Source of the DNA: JBGPIT01 sp041485125
GTDB lineage: Bacteria; Desulfobacterota; Binatia; UTPRO1
DNA length: 16,385 nucleotides
Assembly: GCA_041485125.1 (NCBI GenBank)
Contig: JBGPIT010000068.1
Span: 1 to 16,385, forward strand
Direction: 5' to 3'
The notes under the pieces are model-generated. The model was not told where the DNA came from and made no database searches. It saw only the letters and a list, made by a program, of their open reading frames with translations. Made by a program: the position numbers and the translations under genes. Of the stretch, positions 6,539 to 13,630 are shown piece after piece; position 1 is the stretch's first letter, and every line of letters starts with the position of its first letter.

Positions 6539-7435
6539 TCACTCGACGTTCTGCACCTGCTCTCGTAGGCGCTCGCCCTCCCCCTTGGCCTCGACCACCA
6601 GGCGGGTCACCCGCAAATCGTTCACCTTGGAGCCGATCGTATTGATCTCACGATGGACCTCTTGGAGCAGAAACTCGATCTGCTTGCCGGCGGGCTCGGC
6701 GCCGGCAAGCAATTGACGGAGCGCACCCAGGTGGCTCGCCAGGCGAACGAGCTCCTCGGTGACGTCGCTGCGGTCGGCGAGGACGGCGGCCTCTTGCGCC
6801 ACCCGCGCGGCATCGATCTCGGCCCCCTTCAAGAGCCGCTCGAGGCGCTCGCTGAGCTTGGCGTGGGCGTCGGCGAGCGCGCTCGTGGCGAGCCCTTGGA
6901 CCTCCTGGTGCAGCTCGGAGAGCCGGTCGATCCGCGCCAGCATGTCCTTCTGCAGATTCGCGCCTTCCCGCCGGCGCTCGCGGTCGAAGCCGTCGAGGGC
7001 ACGCTGGAGGGCACGGCCGGCGGCGGGCAGCTCGGCGCGCACGTCGAGCGGGATCTGCACGGTCTGGAACACCTCGCCGCCGCGGAAGAGGCCGAGCTCG
7101 AGATCGCCGCGCAAGCCGAGCGCCTGCTTGAGCTTCCGCCAGCCGGCGGCGTACTCGCGCGCGGCAGCGAGATCGAGGACGACGTGCGAGCGGCCGCTCG
7201 CCGGCGCGCTGCGGCCGACGTAGACCTCGACGCGCCCGCGCGCGACGCGCGCCCGCACCGCCTCGCGGCAGGTCGCCTCCCAGAGCGCGTACTCGCGTGG
7301 CGCGGTGATGCGCACGTCGAGGAAGCGCTGGTTCACGGAGCGGATCTCGATCGTCAAGCGACCCGACGGGATCGGCACGGTCGCGGTGCCGTAGCCCGTC
7401 ATCGAGCGCAAGCCGCGGGTCTTCTTCGTCGCCAT
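6539..7435 (-). CDS. yicC: YicC/YloC family endoribonuclease
   Basis: A 298-residue protein matching the YicC family (E. coli YicC is 287 residues). The family carries an N-terminal YicC domain and a C-terminal DUF1732 domain and has endoribonuclease activity linked to RNA turnover. The diagnostic N-terminus is RSMTGYGTA with EIRSVNQRFLD shortly after. The C-terminus has REINTIGSK, a conserved acidic VVEAKGE stretch and the terminal REQVQNVE, so both ends are complete. The middle (about 150-230) is rich in charged helix-forming residues, consistent with the helical bundle. The start ATG at 7433-7435 is chosen because GAGGGAG lies 4 nt upstream; an ATG five codons earlier is possible. It is followed closely by gmk and rel, an arrangement found in many bacteria, and lies 36 bp after the heptose kinase. 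Confidence 0.95.
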   Translation of the reverse strand: MATKKTRGLRSMTGYGTATVPIPSGRLTIEIRSVNQRFLDVRITAPREYALWEATCREAVRARVARGRVEVYVGRSAPASGRSHVVLDLAAAREYAAGWRKLKQALGLRGDLELGLFRGGEVFQTVQIPLDVRAELPAAGRALQRALDGFDRERRREGANLQKDMLARIDRLSELHQEVQGLATSALADAHAKLSERLERLLKGAEIDAARVAQEAAVLADRSDVTEELVRLASHLGALRQLLAGAEPAGKQIEFLLQEVHREINTIGSKVNDLRVTRLVVEAKGEGERLREQVQNVE

Positions 7436-7439
7436 CGAT

Positions 7440-7446
7440 CTCCCTC
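7440..7446 (-). promoter_or_regulatory. strong Shine-Dalgarno for yicC
   Basis: GAGGGAG on the - strand is separated by ATCG from the ATG at 7435-7433. It is one of the best ribosome binding sites in the window and selects this ATG over the one at 7448-7450. It occupies the 36-bp gap between the heptose kinase and yicC, which also holds the palindrome GGCGCGCGCC (7461-7470). A strong independent site suggests translation of yicC is not dependent on coupling with the LPS genes. Confidence 0.65.
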
Positions 7447-7471
7447 GCACGGCCGCGGACGGCGCGCGCCG

Positions 7472-8461
7472 CTATCCTCGCCGGGTGAGCGCGCGGCGCA
7501 GCTCGCGCGCGCTGGCGGTTGCCGTGCCGACCTTGCCGACGACCACGCCGGCGGCATGATTGGCGAGAATCGCCGCCTCCTCGAACGTCCCGCCGGCGGC
7601 GAGCGCCAAGGCGCAGGCGGCGAGCACGGTGTCGCCGGCTCCCGTCACGTCGAAGACCTCGTGCGCGGCGGTGGGAAAATGCCGTGGCTGGCTGCGCGGC
7701 TTGAAGAGCGTCATGCCGGCCTCGCCGCGCGAGATCAGCACCGAGTCGGCCTGCCAGCGCTCGAGCAACCGGCGGCCCGCTTCGGCCAAGCTGGCACGGT
7801 CCTCGATCTCGATGCCCGCGGCAGCGCTTGCTTCCATGAGATTGGGCTTCACCAGGCTCGCGCCGCGGTAGTTTCCGAAGTTGCGACGCTTCGGATCGAT
7901 CACGTACGCGAAGCCGTGGCGTGCGCGCAAGCGCGCCAGCGCGTCGAGCAGCTCCGGCGTGACCACGCCCTTGTCGTAGTCGGAGACGACGACGACCTGA
8001 AAACGCCGCACGTGCTGCGTGATCCACGCCAGCAAGCGGCGGCGCAGCGCGGGGCTCGGCTCGTAGTCGTCGGCATCGCGGTCGAAGCGCACCACCTGCT
8101 GGTGATGCGCGATCACGCGGGTCTTCGACGTGGTCGGGACACGGGTGCTCGCGATCACCCCGTCGAGCTCGCCGCCGGCCTGGCGCAACGCCGACGCGAG
8201 CGCGCGGCCGGCACCGTCGGTGCCGATGAAGCCGCACGCCGCCGCCCGCCCGCCGAGCGCGACGACGTTGGTGACGACGTTCCCCGCCCCGCCCGGCCGC
8301 GCTTCCTGCCGGCGCACGCGCACGATCGGCACGGGGGCCTCGGGCGAGATCCGGCTCACGTCGCCCCAGACGAACTGGTCGAGCATGAGGTCGCCGATCA
8401 CGAGCACGCGCGTACCCGCGAATCGACCGATGAGCCTCCGCAGCGTCGCGGTCGTCGACAT
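7472..8461 (-). CDS. hldA: D-glycero-beta-D-manno-heptose-7-phosphate kinase (HldA-type)
   Basis: A 329-residue PfkB/ribokinase-family sugar kinase that phosphorylates D-glycero-D-manno-heptose 7-phosphate at C1, a step toward ADP-heptose for the LPS inner core. It aligns from memory over its full length with the N-terminal kinase domain of E. coli HldE: VIGDLMLDQF (21-30), SRISPEAPVPIV (36-47), RPGGAGNVV (55-63), DYDKG (161-165), DPKRRNF, KPNLME, and DVTGAGDTV (271-279) with the catalytic Asp277, then AAGVVVGKVGT. The C-terminal cytidylyltransferase-like half of HldE (GxFDxxHxGH) is missing, so this is the kinase-only form; an adenylyltransferase must be elsewhere. The start ATG 8459-8461 overlaps the upstream GT4 stop as TGATG, whereas an upstream extension to 8932 is antisense-like. 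It is the last gene of the tightly coupled LPS run. Confidence 0.93.
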   Translation of the reverse strand: MSTTATLRRLIGRFAGTRVLVIGDLMLDQFVWGDVSRISPEAPVPIVRVRRQEARPGGAGNVVTNVVALGGRAAACGFIGTDGAGRALASALRQAGGELDGVIASTRVPTTSKTRVIAHHQQVVRFDRDADDYEPSPALRRRLLAWITQHVRRFQVVVVSDYDKGVVTPELLDALARLRARHGFAYVIDPKRRNFGNYRGASLVKPNLMEASAAAGIEIEDRASLAEAGRRLLERWQADSVLISRGEAGMTLFKPRSQPRHFPTAAHEVFDVTGAGDTVLAACALALAAGGTFEEAAILANHAAGVVVGKVGTATASARELRRALTRRG

Positions 8462-9600
8462 CAACGACCCGTCGCGACCGCGTCCGCGGCGGACGTCGGC
8501 GGGGCGTCGAGGACGCGACGATAGACGGCGAGCGTACCCTCTCCCATCGCGCGCATGCTGAAGCGTCGCTCGACGCGCTCGCGGCCGGCGGCGCCGAAAC
8601 GGATCGTCGCGTCGCGATCGCCGGCCAGCCGGCGGATCGCGGCGGCGAGGCCGCGCGCGTCGCCCGGCTCGACCAAGAGTCCGCTGACGCGATCGTCGAC
8701 CACCTCGGCGAGGCCGCCGACCCGGCTCGCGACCACCGCCTTCGCCGCCGCCATCGCTTCGAGCGCCGCAACGCCGAGGCCTTCCTGCAAGGACGGCATC
8801 ACGACGACGTCGGCCGCCGCGAGGAGCGGCGCGACGTCGGCGACCGCGCCGAGGAAGCGGACGCGTGATCCGAGACCGAGGGCGTCCCGCCGCGCCGCGA
8901 GCGCCTCCGCCTCCGACCCGCCGCCGGCGCACAGCACCAGCAGCGCGAGGTCCGGCAACGCCGCGATCGCGTCGAGCAGGACCGCGTGGCCCTTACGGGT
9001 CTCGAGCGCCGCGACGCTCACGATCACGAGCGTCGCGGGGTCGATGCCATGGCGCGCGCGCTCCGCTTCGCGCGCAGCGCCGGCAGCGGCAAAGCGCGCG
9101 ACGTCGACGCCGCTCGCGACGACGTGGATCCGTGCCGGCTCGACGCCACTCCGCACCAAGACCTGCCGCACTCCTTCCGAGATCGCCACCACCGCGTCGA
9201 CGCCATGGTTGTAGAGCCAGCGCGCGTACCAGCCGCCGCGCGGCGCATAGTCCATCCGGCGGGTCACGACCCGCGCCGCCGGCACCCGACCGAGAAACGC
9301 GCTCATCGCATGCGCGCGGGCCGAGTGGAAGTGGACAATGTCATGGTGATTTCGGGCGATCAAACCCGCGAGCCGGCGGCCGGCGACGAGGTCGGCGTGG
9401 TTACGGATCGCGACCGGAACGACCGTGACGCCGAGGCCGGCGGCCGCGGGCGCGAGCCGCCCGCGGGGATCGGCGGCAAGCGTCTGCCGGTGCCCCGTCG
9501 CGGCCAGATGCCGCATCAACCCGAGGACCTGTGTCTCGCCACCACCCCAGCCGCGCTCGGGATCGACGTGGAGAATCGAGGCCTCGCCCGTCGCCGTCAC
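8461..9600 (-). CDS. GT4 family glycosyltransferase (LPS core assembly)
   Basis: A 379-residue GT-B glycosyltransferase. The N-terminal acceptor domain opens with ILHVDPERGWGGGETQV (9-25), the glycine-rich loop typical of GT4 enzymes that build LPS or polysaccharide. The C-terminal donor domain begins about residue 190 and contains ETRKGH (200-205) and the EGLGVAALEAMA block with the E-x7-E pair Glu273 and Glu281 that binds the nucleotide sugar. No membrane span or signal peptide is evident, so it should act at the inner face of the inner membrane. The start is a GTG at 9598-9600 overlapping the GT2 stop as GTGA; the stop overlaps the heptose kinase start by 1 bp. Neighbours imply an LPS-core sugar acceptor, but donor and linkage cannot be read from sequence. 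Confidence 0.88.
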   Translation of the reverse strand: MTATGEASILHVDPERGWGGGETQVLGLMRHLAATGHRQTLAADPRGRLAPAAAGLGVTVVPVAIRNHADLVAGRRLAGLIARNHHDIVHFHSARAHAMSAFLGRVPAARVVTRRMDYAPRGGWYARWLYNHGVDAVVAISEGVRQVLVRSGVEPARIHVVASGVDVARFAAAGAAREAERARHGIDPATLVIVSVAALETRKGHAVLLDAIAALPDLALLVLCAGGGSEAEALAARRDALGLGSRVRFLGAVADVAPLLAAADVVVMPSLQEGLGVAALEAMAAAKAVVASRVGGLAEVVDDRVSGLLVEPGDARGLAAAIRRLAGDRDATIRFGAAGRERVERRFSMRAMGEGTLAVYRRVLDAPPTSAADAVATGR

Positions 9601-10427
9601 AGCGCCCCCGTCCCGGCACGACGATCGTCGTCGGGAGCGGGCTCGCGTGCGTCCTCCGCGACGACACAAGCCTCGGCATGCGTCGACTCCCAGAGCTTGG
9701 CGTACTTGGCGAAGACGTAGAACGCCGCCGTTTGCGCGACGAAGAGGCCGGCAATCCCTTCGGTGAAGCCGCGGCGCAGGAAGAAGTAGCGCACCAAGCG
9801 CCAGAGCGGGCGCAGCATGAGATCGGAGAGCGACGCCTGCTTGCCGCGCAGGAGGAGTTGGCGCGCGGCGACGCCGGTGAAGCCGTTGATGGTCGCGAGA
9901 TGATCGGCGATGTCGCGATAGGTGTAGTGGAGCAGCGCGCCGCGCAGCCGCGCGCTGCGGCCGTGCAAGAGCACCTTCTCGTGCGGATCGACGCCGCCCC
10001 ACACCACGTGGTCGCGCCGAAAGAGGCGCAGGCGGTAGTCGGGATACCAGCCGCCGCGGCGCCACCAGCGCCCGAGGTAGTAGACCAGTCGCGGGATGTA
10101 GTAGCCGTCGGCGGTGGGTGCGCGCAGCGTGTCCTCGATCTCGCGCCGCAGCTCCGGCGAGACGCGCTCGTCGGCGTCGAGGTTCAGCACCCACGGATGA
10201 CGCGTCTGCTCGAGCGCGAAGGCCTTCTGCTCGACGAAGCCCGGCCACTCGCGCTGGTAGATCCGGTCGGTGTACTCGCCGCAGATCTCGACGGTACGGT
10301 CGTGGGAGAACGAGTCGACGACGACGATCTCGTCGCACCACTTCACGCTCTCGAGCGCGGCGCGGATGTTGTCCTCCTCGTCGTAGCAGATGATCGCGCA
10401 CGACAGGCGCTCGCGCTCGGCGCTCAT
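9597..10427 (-). CDS. GT2 family glycosyltransferase, WaaE/KdtX-like
   Basis: A 276-residue GT-A enzyme. It starts SCAIICYDEEDNI, followed by DEIVVVDSFSHDRT and the metal/nucleotide-binding LNLDADER (DxD at 84-86). Then come WYPDYRLRLFRR, WGGVDPHE and a C-terminal hydrophobic, aromatic region (LVRYFFLRRGFTEGIAG to about 245) that may lie on the membrane. This order of motifs matches WaaE/KdtX, which adds beta-glucose to heptose I in Klebsiella and Serratia LPS cores. The exact sugar is inferred only. The ATG at 10425-10427 overlaps the upstream kinase stop as ATGA. The last 25 residues are an acidic/basic tail (PDDDRRAGTGAL) outside the conserved domain. Confidence 0.88.
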   Translation of the reverse strand: MSAERERLSCAIICYDEEDNIRAALESVKWCDEIVVVDSFSHDRTVEICGEYTDRIYQREWPGFVEQKAFALEQTRHPWVLNLDADERVSPELRREIEDTLRAPTADGYYIPRLVYYLGRWWRRGGWYPDYRLRLFRRDHVVWGGVDPHEKVLLHGRSARLRGALLHYTYRDIADHLATINGFTGVAARQLLLRGKQASLSDLMLRPLWRLVRYFFLRRGFTEGIAGLFVAQTAAFYVFAKYAKLWESTHAEACVVAEDAREPAPDDDRRAGTGAL

Positions 10428-11227
10428 CGCACGGCGCTCCGGCGCCGCGGCGCCTCGCCGCGACGGCGCGCGTACTCGGCGTCTTTGATCCGACTCAGCT
10501 CCATGATCTCGGCGACCGCGCGACGCAGCTCGCGACGGGTCGGCGTGCCGAGGTAGCGACGCAGGAAGCGCAGGCGCTCGGTGCGCGGCGCGCCCCGCCC
10601 GACCGAGCGGTGCACCTGCACGACGTTCTTTCGCCGCCGGCTCCACGAGAGCCGCCGGTGCCGGCGCACGCGATCGAGATCGACGAGGACGAAGACCGGC
10701 TCGCGGTCGCCGGTGACCAGAATGTTGGCGCCGCGCAAGTCTTGCGGATAGAGCCGCGCGCGGTGCAGGCGGCGGAGGTACTCGGCGAAGCCGACCGTCA
10801 GCGCGCGCCGTGCGGACCCGCGTCGCGCGCGCCACAGCTGGTCGAGCGGCTCGCCCGGCACCCAGCGCGTGACGGCGCAGCTCCGCGTGCAGACGCCGAA
10901 GCGACGGCGCTCGAGAACGGCGACCGTCTCCGGCGCGGCGAACCCGGCACGGCGCAGGCGCTCCGCGCCCTTCCACACCCGCGCGGCGCCGGAGCCGAGA
11001 CAGAGGACGTCGAAGACGCGCAGGAGGCCGGTCTCGCGGAAGCGTTTGAGCACCAGGTCGGCGCCGCCGACGGTGACGACGGCGACGGTGGTGCGGGCGC
11101 TCTCCTTCAGGACCCGGGCGCGCGGGCTCGCGAGGATCGCGTCGACGTCGAGGAGATCGGCGGGAACCGGCGCGGACGTCCGGACCGCGCGATAGCTCGC
11201 CCTGCGGGATGCGCGCGCACCGTCCAC
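10424..11227 (-). CDS. lipopolysaccharide kinase family protein (Kdo/WaaP-like), copy 1
   Basis: A 267-residue protein-kinase-like fold of the lipopolysaccharide kinase family, which phosphorylates heptose or Kdo in the inner core. The ATP-binding lysine lies in DLVLKRF (Lys61). Then come WKGAERLRRAGFAAPE (85-100), RWVPGEPL (121-128), the catalytic loop YPQDLRGANILV (160-171) with Asp163 and Asn168, and the metal-binding VDLDRV (Asp183). The loop histidine that most family members have two residues before the Asp is Pro161. The end is rich in Arg (RRRKNVVQVHRS), common in this family. The GTG start at 11225-11227 follows the WaaG-like gene stop by 1 bp and has GAGGG at a good distance. It sits between WaaG-like and WaaE-like enzymes, matching a role in phosphorylating an inner-core heptose, though a non-LPS substrate cannot be excluded. 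Confidence 0.82.
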   Translation of the reverse strand: MDGARASRRASYRAVRTSAPVPADLLDVDAILASPRARVLKESARTTVAVVTVGGADLVLKRFRETGLLRVFDVLCLGSGAARVWKGAERLRRAGFAAPETVAVLERRRFGVCTRSCAVTRWVPGEPLDQLWRARRGSARRALTVGFAEYLRRLHRARLYPQDLRGANILVTGDREPVFVLVDLDRVRRHRRLSWSRRRKNVVQVHRSVGRGAPRTERLRFLRRYLGTPTRRELRRAVAEIMELSRIKDAEYARRRGEAPRRRSAVR

Positions 11228-11228
11228 G

Positions 11229-12401
11229 TCAGCCCTCGCGCGCCCGCCGCGCCGCGATCGTCCTCCCTTTCTCCACCGCGATCACCTCGCACCACTCCTC
11301 GAAACGGCCGACCGACTGCTCGAGGCTGCCGTCGAGGGCGGCGGCACGCGCGACCGCGCCGAGCCGGCTGCGCGCGCGCGGATCGAGCGCCGCGTCGAGT
11401 GCCGCCGCGACCGCGGCCTGGTCGCGCGGATCGTCGACGAGCAAGCCGGCGAGCGCGCCCGTCAGCAGCTCGGGCGCGCCGGTTGCGCGCGAGGTGACGA
11501 CCGGCAGGCCCGACGCGAGCGCCTCGAGGATCGCGACCGGGCAGCCTTCGTAGAGCGACGGCAGCGTGAAGACGTCGGCCGCCGCGTAGAGCCGCTCGAC
11601 GTCGCGCCGCGCGCCGGTGAAGATCACCCGTCCCGCGATCTCGGTCGCCTCGCGCCGGCGTGCGACCAGGTGCTGGTCGTTGCCGACGACGACCAGGGCG
11701 GCGCCGCGCGGCGGCTGGCGCCGCCAGATCGCGAGCAGCGTGTCGACACCTTTCCGCACGAAGCCGCTGCCGACGAGCAGGACGACCGGTTGCTCGAGCG
11801 GGATGCCGAGCTCGCGCCGCACGTCGGCGCCATGGCGCGCACGGTTGTCGGGATGGAAGCGCGTCGCGTCGACGCCGTAGTGCAGGACGGCGACGTCGTC
11901 GGCCGGCACGCGCGGGTAGAGCGCGAGGATCTCGTCGCGCGACAGCTCCGAGACGGCGAGGATCTTGCGGTACGCGCCCGGGGCGTATTGCCGGCGCTCG
12001 ATCGCGAGCAGCGCCTGCTGATACGGGCTCAGGCGCTGGCGCAGCGCCTCGCCGCGGCCGCGCTCGGCGGCGACGCGCGCCAGGTAGCCGAGGTGGCAGC
12101 CGCCGCTCACGCGGAAGAGATCGTGGCCGATCGTGCGTCCGAAGCCGACGACGACGTCGGCATCGACGTCGCGCCACACCGCCGGCGCGCGCGCCGTGAA
12201 CGACAGCAGCTTCGCGAGCTGGCCGGCGCGGATCACGGGCACGCGGTGCAGGGTGATGCCGTCGGGCACCGGGACGCGCGACTCGCCGACGACCAGATGC
12301 ACGTCGTGGCCGCGCGCCGCGAGCTGGCGCGACAGCTCGTAGCAGTCCCACTCGGCGCCGCCGATGCGATCGTAGCGCTTGTGGACGAGCGCCAGTCTCA
12401 T
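11229..12401 (-). CDS. WaaG-like GT4 glycosyltransferase (LPS core hexosyltransferase)
   Basis: A 390-residue GT-B enzyme. It resembles WaaG, which adds the first glucose to heptose II in enteric LPS: an N-terminal YDRIGGAEWD loop (10-19), VVVGFGRTIGHD (83-94) where WaaG has VVGFNKM, a CHLGYL segment (102-107), YQQALLAIERRQY (127-139), the nucleotide-binding VGSGFVRKGVD (210-220), VVVGNDQ, and EGCPVAILEAL with Glu285 and Glu293 as the E-x7-E pair. WaaG-type proteins act at the cytosolic face of the inner membrane; no transmembrane helix is seen. The ATG at 12399-12401 overlaps the sulfatase-fold gene stop as ATGA. WaaG-like enzyme followed by a kinase parallels the waaG-waaP pair in Pseudomonas. 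Donor specificity is not readable. Confidence 0.87.
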   Translation of the reverse strand: MRLALVHKRYDRIGGAEWDCYELSRQLAARGHDVHLVVGESRVPVPDGITLHRVPVIRAGQLAKLLSFTARAPAVWRDVDADVVVGFGRTIGHDLFRVSGGCHLGYLARVAAERGRGEALRQRLSPYQQALLAIERRQYAPGAYRKILAVSELSRDEILALYPRVPADDVAVLHYGVDATRFHPDNRARHGADVRRELGIPLEQPVVLLVGSGFVRKGVDTLLAIWRRQPPRGAALVVVGNDQHLVARRREATEIAGRVIFTGARRDVERLYAAADVFTLPSLYEGCPVAILEALASGLPVVTSRATGAPELLTGALAGLLVDDPRDQAAVAAALDAALDPRARSRLGAVARAAALDGSLEQSVGRFEEWCEVIAVEKGRTIAARRAREG

Positions 12402-13630
12402 TCGAGATACCCGAGGTCGCGGAGGCGCTGCTCCACGACGTCGCGGTCGGCGTCGCTCAGCTCGAGCACCGGCGCCGCGCCGCTCGCCTCGACGGCCGCG
12501 ATGCGGGCACGAAGCTCCGCCATCCGCGCGGGCTGGAGCCGCGCCAGGTTGCGGCGCTCGCGCGGGTCGTTCGCGAGGTCGTAGAGCTCGTCGGGCACGT
12601 CGGGGGCATTGGGCGCGACGATACATTTCCAGCTGCTGGTCCGCCATCCGGCGCGCCGGTCGCGCGGCGTGCCGCGCACGCGGCCGAAGGCCTCGATGAA
12701 GGCCTCGAGGCCGAGGTCGGCACCACCCGCGACGGCCGGCAGGACGCTGGTGCCGTCGAGACCGGAGGGCACCGGCAGGCCGAGGACGTCGAGGATGGTC
12801 GGCGTGAGATCGACCTGACGGACGAGCTGACCGACCGCGGTCGCCGCCGGCACGCGACCCGGCGCGACGACGACGAGCGGCACCCGGATCAGCTCCTCGT
12901 AGACGTCGGTCTCGTGACCCTCGCGCTTCTGCGTCCGCTGCGCGCCGAGGATGTCGCGCCACAGCCGATACCAGCGGTACTGGAGCGCACTTGCGATCAG
13001 GCGCTCGCCGTGATCGCCGTGCACGACCACGACGGTGTCGCGGGGCAGCGCGGTGAGGAGCGGCGCGAGCGTCGCGTCGAGGCTCGCGAGCGCGCGGTCG
13101 TAGCGGTTCCTGCCGAAGCGGCGCTTGCGGAACGGCGGCAGCACCTTGCGCGGCGAGTGCAGCTCCCAGAGGTGCACGAAGAGGAACCACGGCTCGCGCA
13201 TGCCGCGATCGCGCAGGCGCAGGGTCAGCTCCTCGCCCCACGCGTCGGAGAGATAGGTCGACGCGCGCCGGATGCGATACTCGGCGAAGCCGCGATCGAG
13301 ACCGCTCTCGGGCACGAGCGGCCCGGTCATCTCGGCAACGGTGTGGTAGCCCGCCTCCGCGAGCAAGGCCGGCAAGGTCGCCGGCTCGGGACGGAGGCGC
13401 AGGCCGCCGATCGCGCGGACGCCGTGGCGCGGCGAGTAGAGACCGGTCAGCATGGTCGCGACGCACGGGGTGGTCGACGAGGCCGAGGAGATCGCCTGCG
13501 TGAAGCGCGTGCCGCGCGCGACCAGCGCGTCGAGGTTCGGCGTCGGCACGCCGCGTCCGCCGATCGCGTCGGCGCGCATGCAGTCGACGAGGAGGAAGAG
13601 GACGTTCGGCGGCCGCGTCGCTGCGCTCAC
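12398..13630 (-). CDS. sulfatase-fold (alkaline phosphatase superfamily) protein with Thr in the nucleophile position
   Basis: A 410-residue member of the sulfatase/alkaline-phosphatase superfamily, with LLVDCMRAD (13-21), the active-site segment TTPCVATMLTGLYSPRHG (53-70), HLWELHSPR (153-161), HGDHGER (204-210) and the C-terminal DELYDLANDPRE seen in sulfatase-family proteins. True type I sulfatases need Cys/Ser in C/S-x-P-x-R, which is matured to formylglycine; here the equivalent is Thr53-Thr-Pro-Cys-Val, so the Cys and the Arg are missing. Superfamily members with Thr nucleophiles include phosphoethanolamine and phosphoglycerol transferases. I see no signal peptide or membrane segments, unlike EptA. 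Position inside the LPS-core operon suggests removal or transfer of a phosphate-type group on LPS or its precursor, but this is inference. The GTG at 13628-13630 has GAGAGGG upstream and overlaps the previous stop as GTGA. Confidence 0.85.
   Translation of the reverse strand: MSAATRPPNVLFLLVDCMRADAIGGRGVPTPNLDALVARGTRFTQAISSASSTTPCVATMLTGLYSPRHGVRAIGGLRLRPEPATLPALLAEAGYHTVAEMTGPLVPESGLDRGFAEYRIRRASTYLSDAWGEELTLRLRDRGMREPWFLFVHLWELHSPRKVLPPFRKRRFGRNRYDRALASLDATLAPLLTALPRDTVVVVHGDHGERLIASALQYRWYRLWRDILGAQRTQKREGHETDVYEELIRVPLVVVAPGRVPAATAVGQLVRQVDLTPTILDVLGLPVPSGLDGTSVLPAVAGGADLGLEAFIEAFGRVRGTPRDRRAGWRTSSWKCIVAPNAPDVPDELYDLANDPRERRNLARLQPARMAELRARIAAVEASGAAPVLELSDADRDVVEQRLRDLGYLE

Noticed and set aside
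6653..8524. A 623-codon open frame on the + strand across yicC and hldA
   Set aside because: It crosses two well-supported genes on the other strand, has no domain, and fits the same GC-driven antisense effect.
12398..13630. Annotation as a true arylsulfatase
   Set aside because: The C/S-x-P-x-R signature is absent (T-T-P-C-V), so only the fold, not sulfatase activity, is supported.
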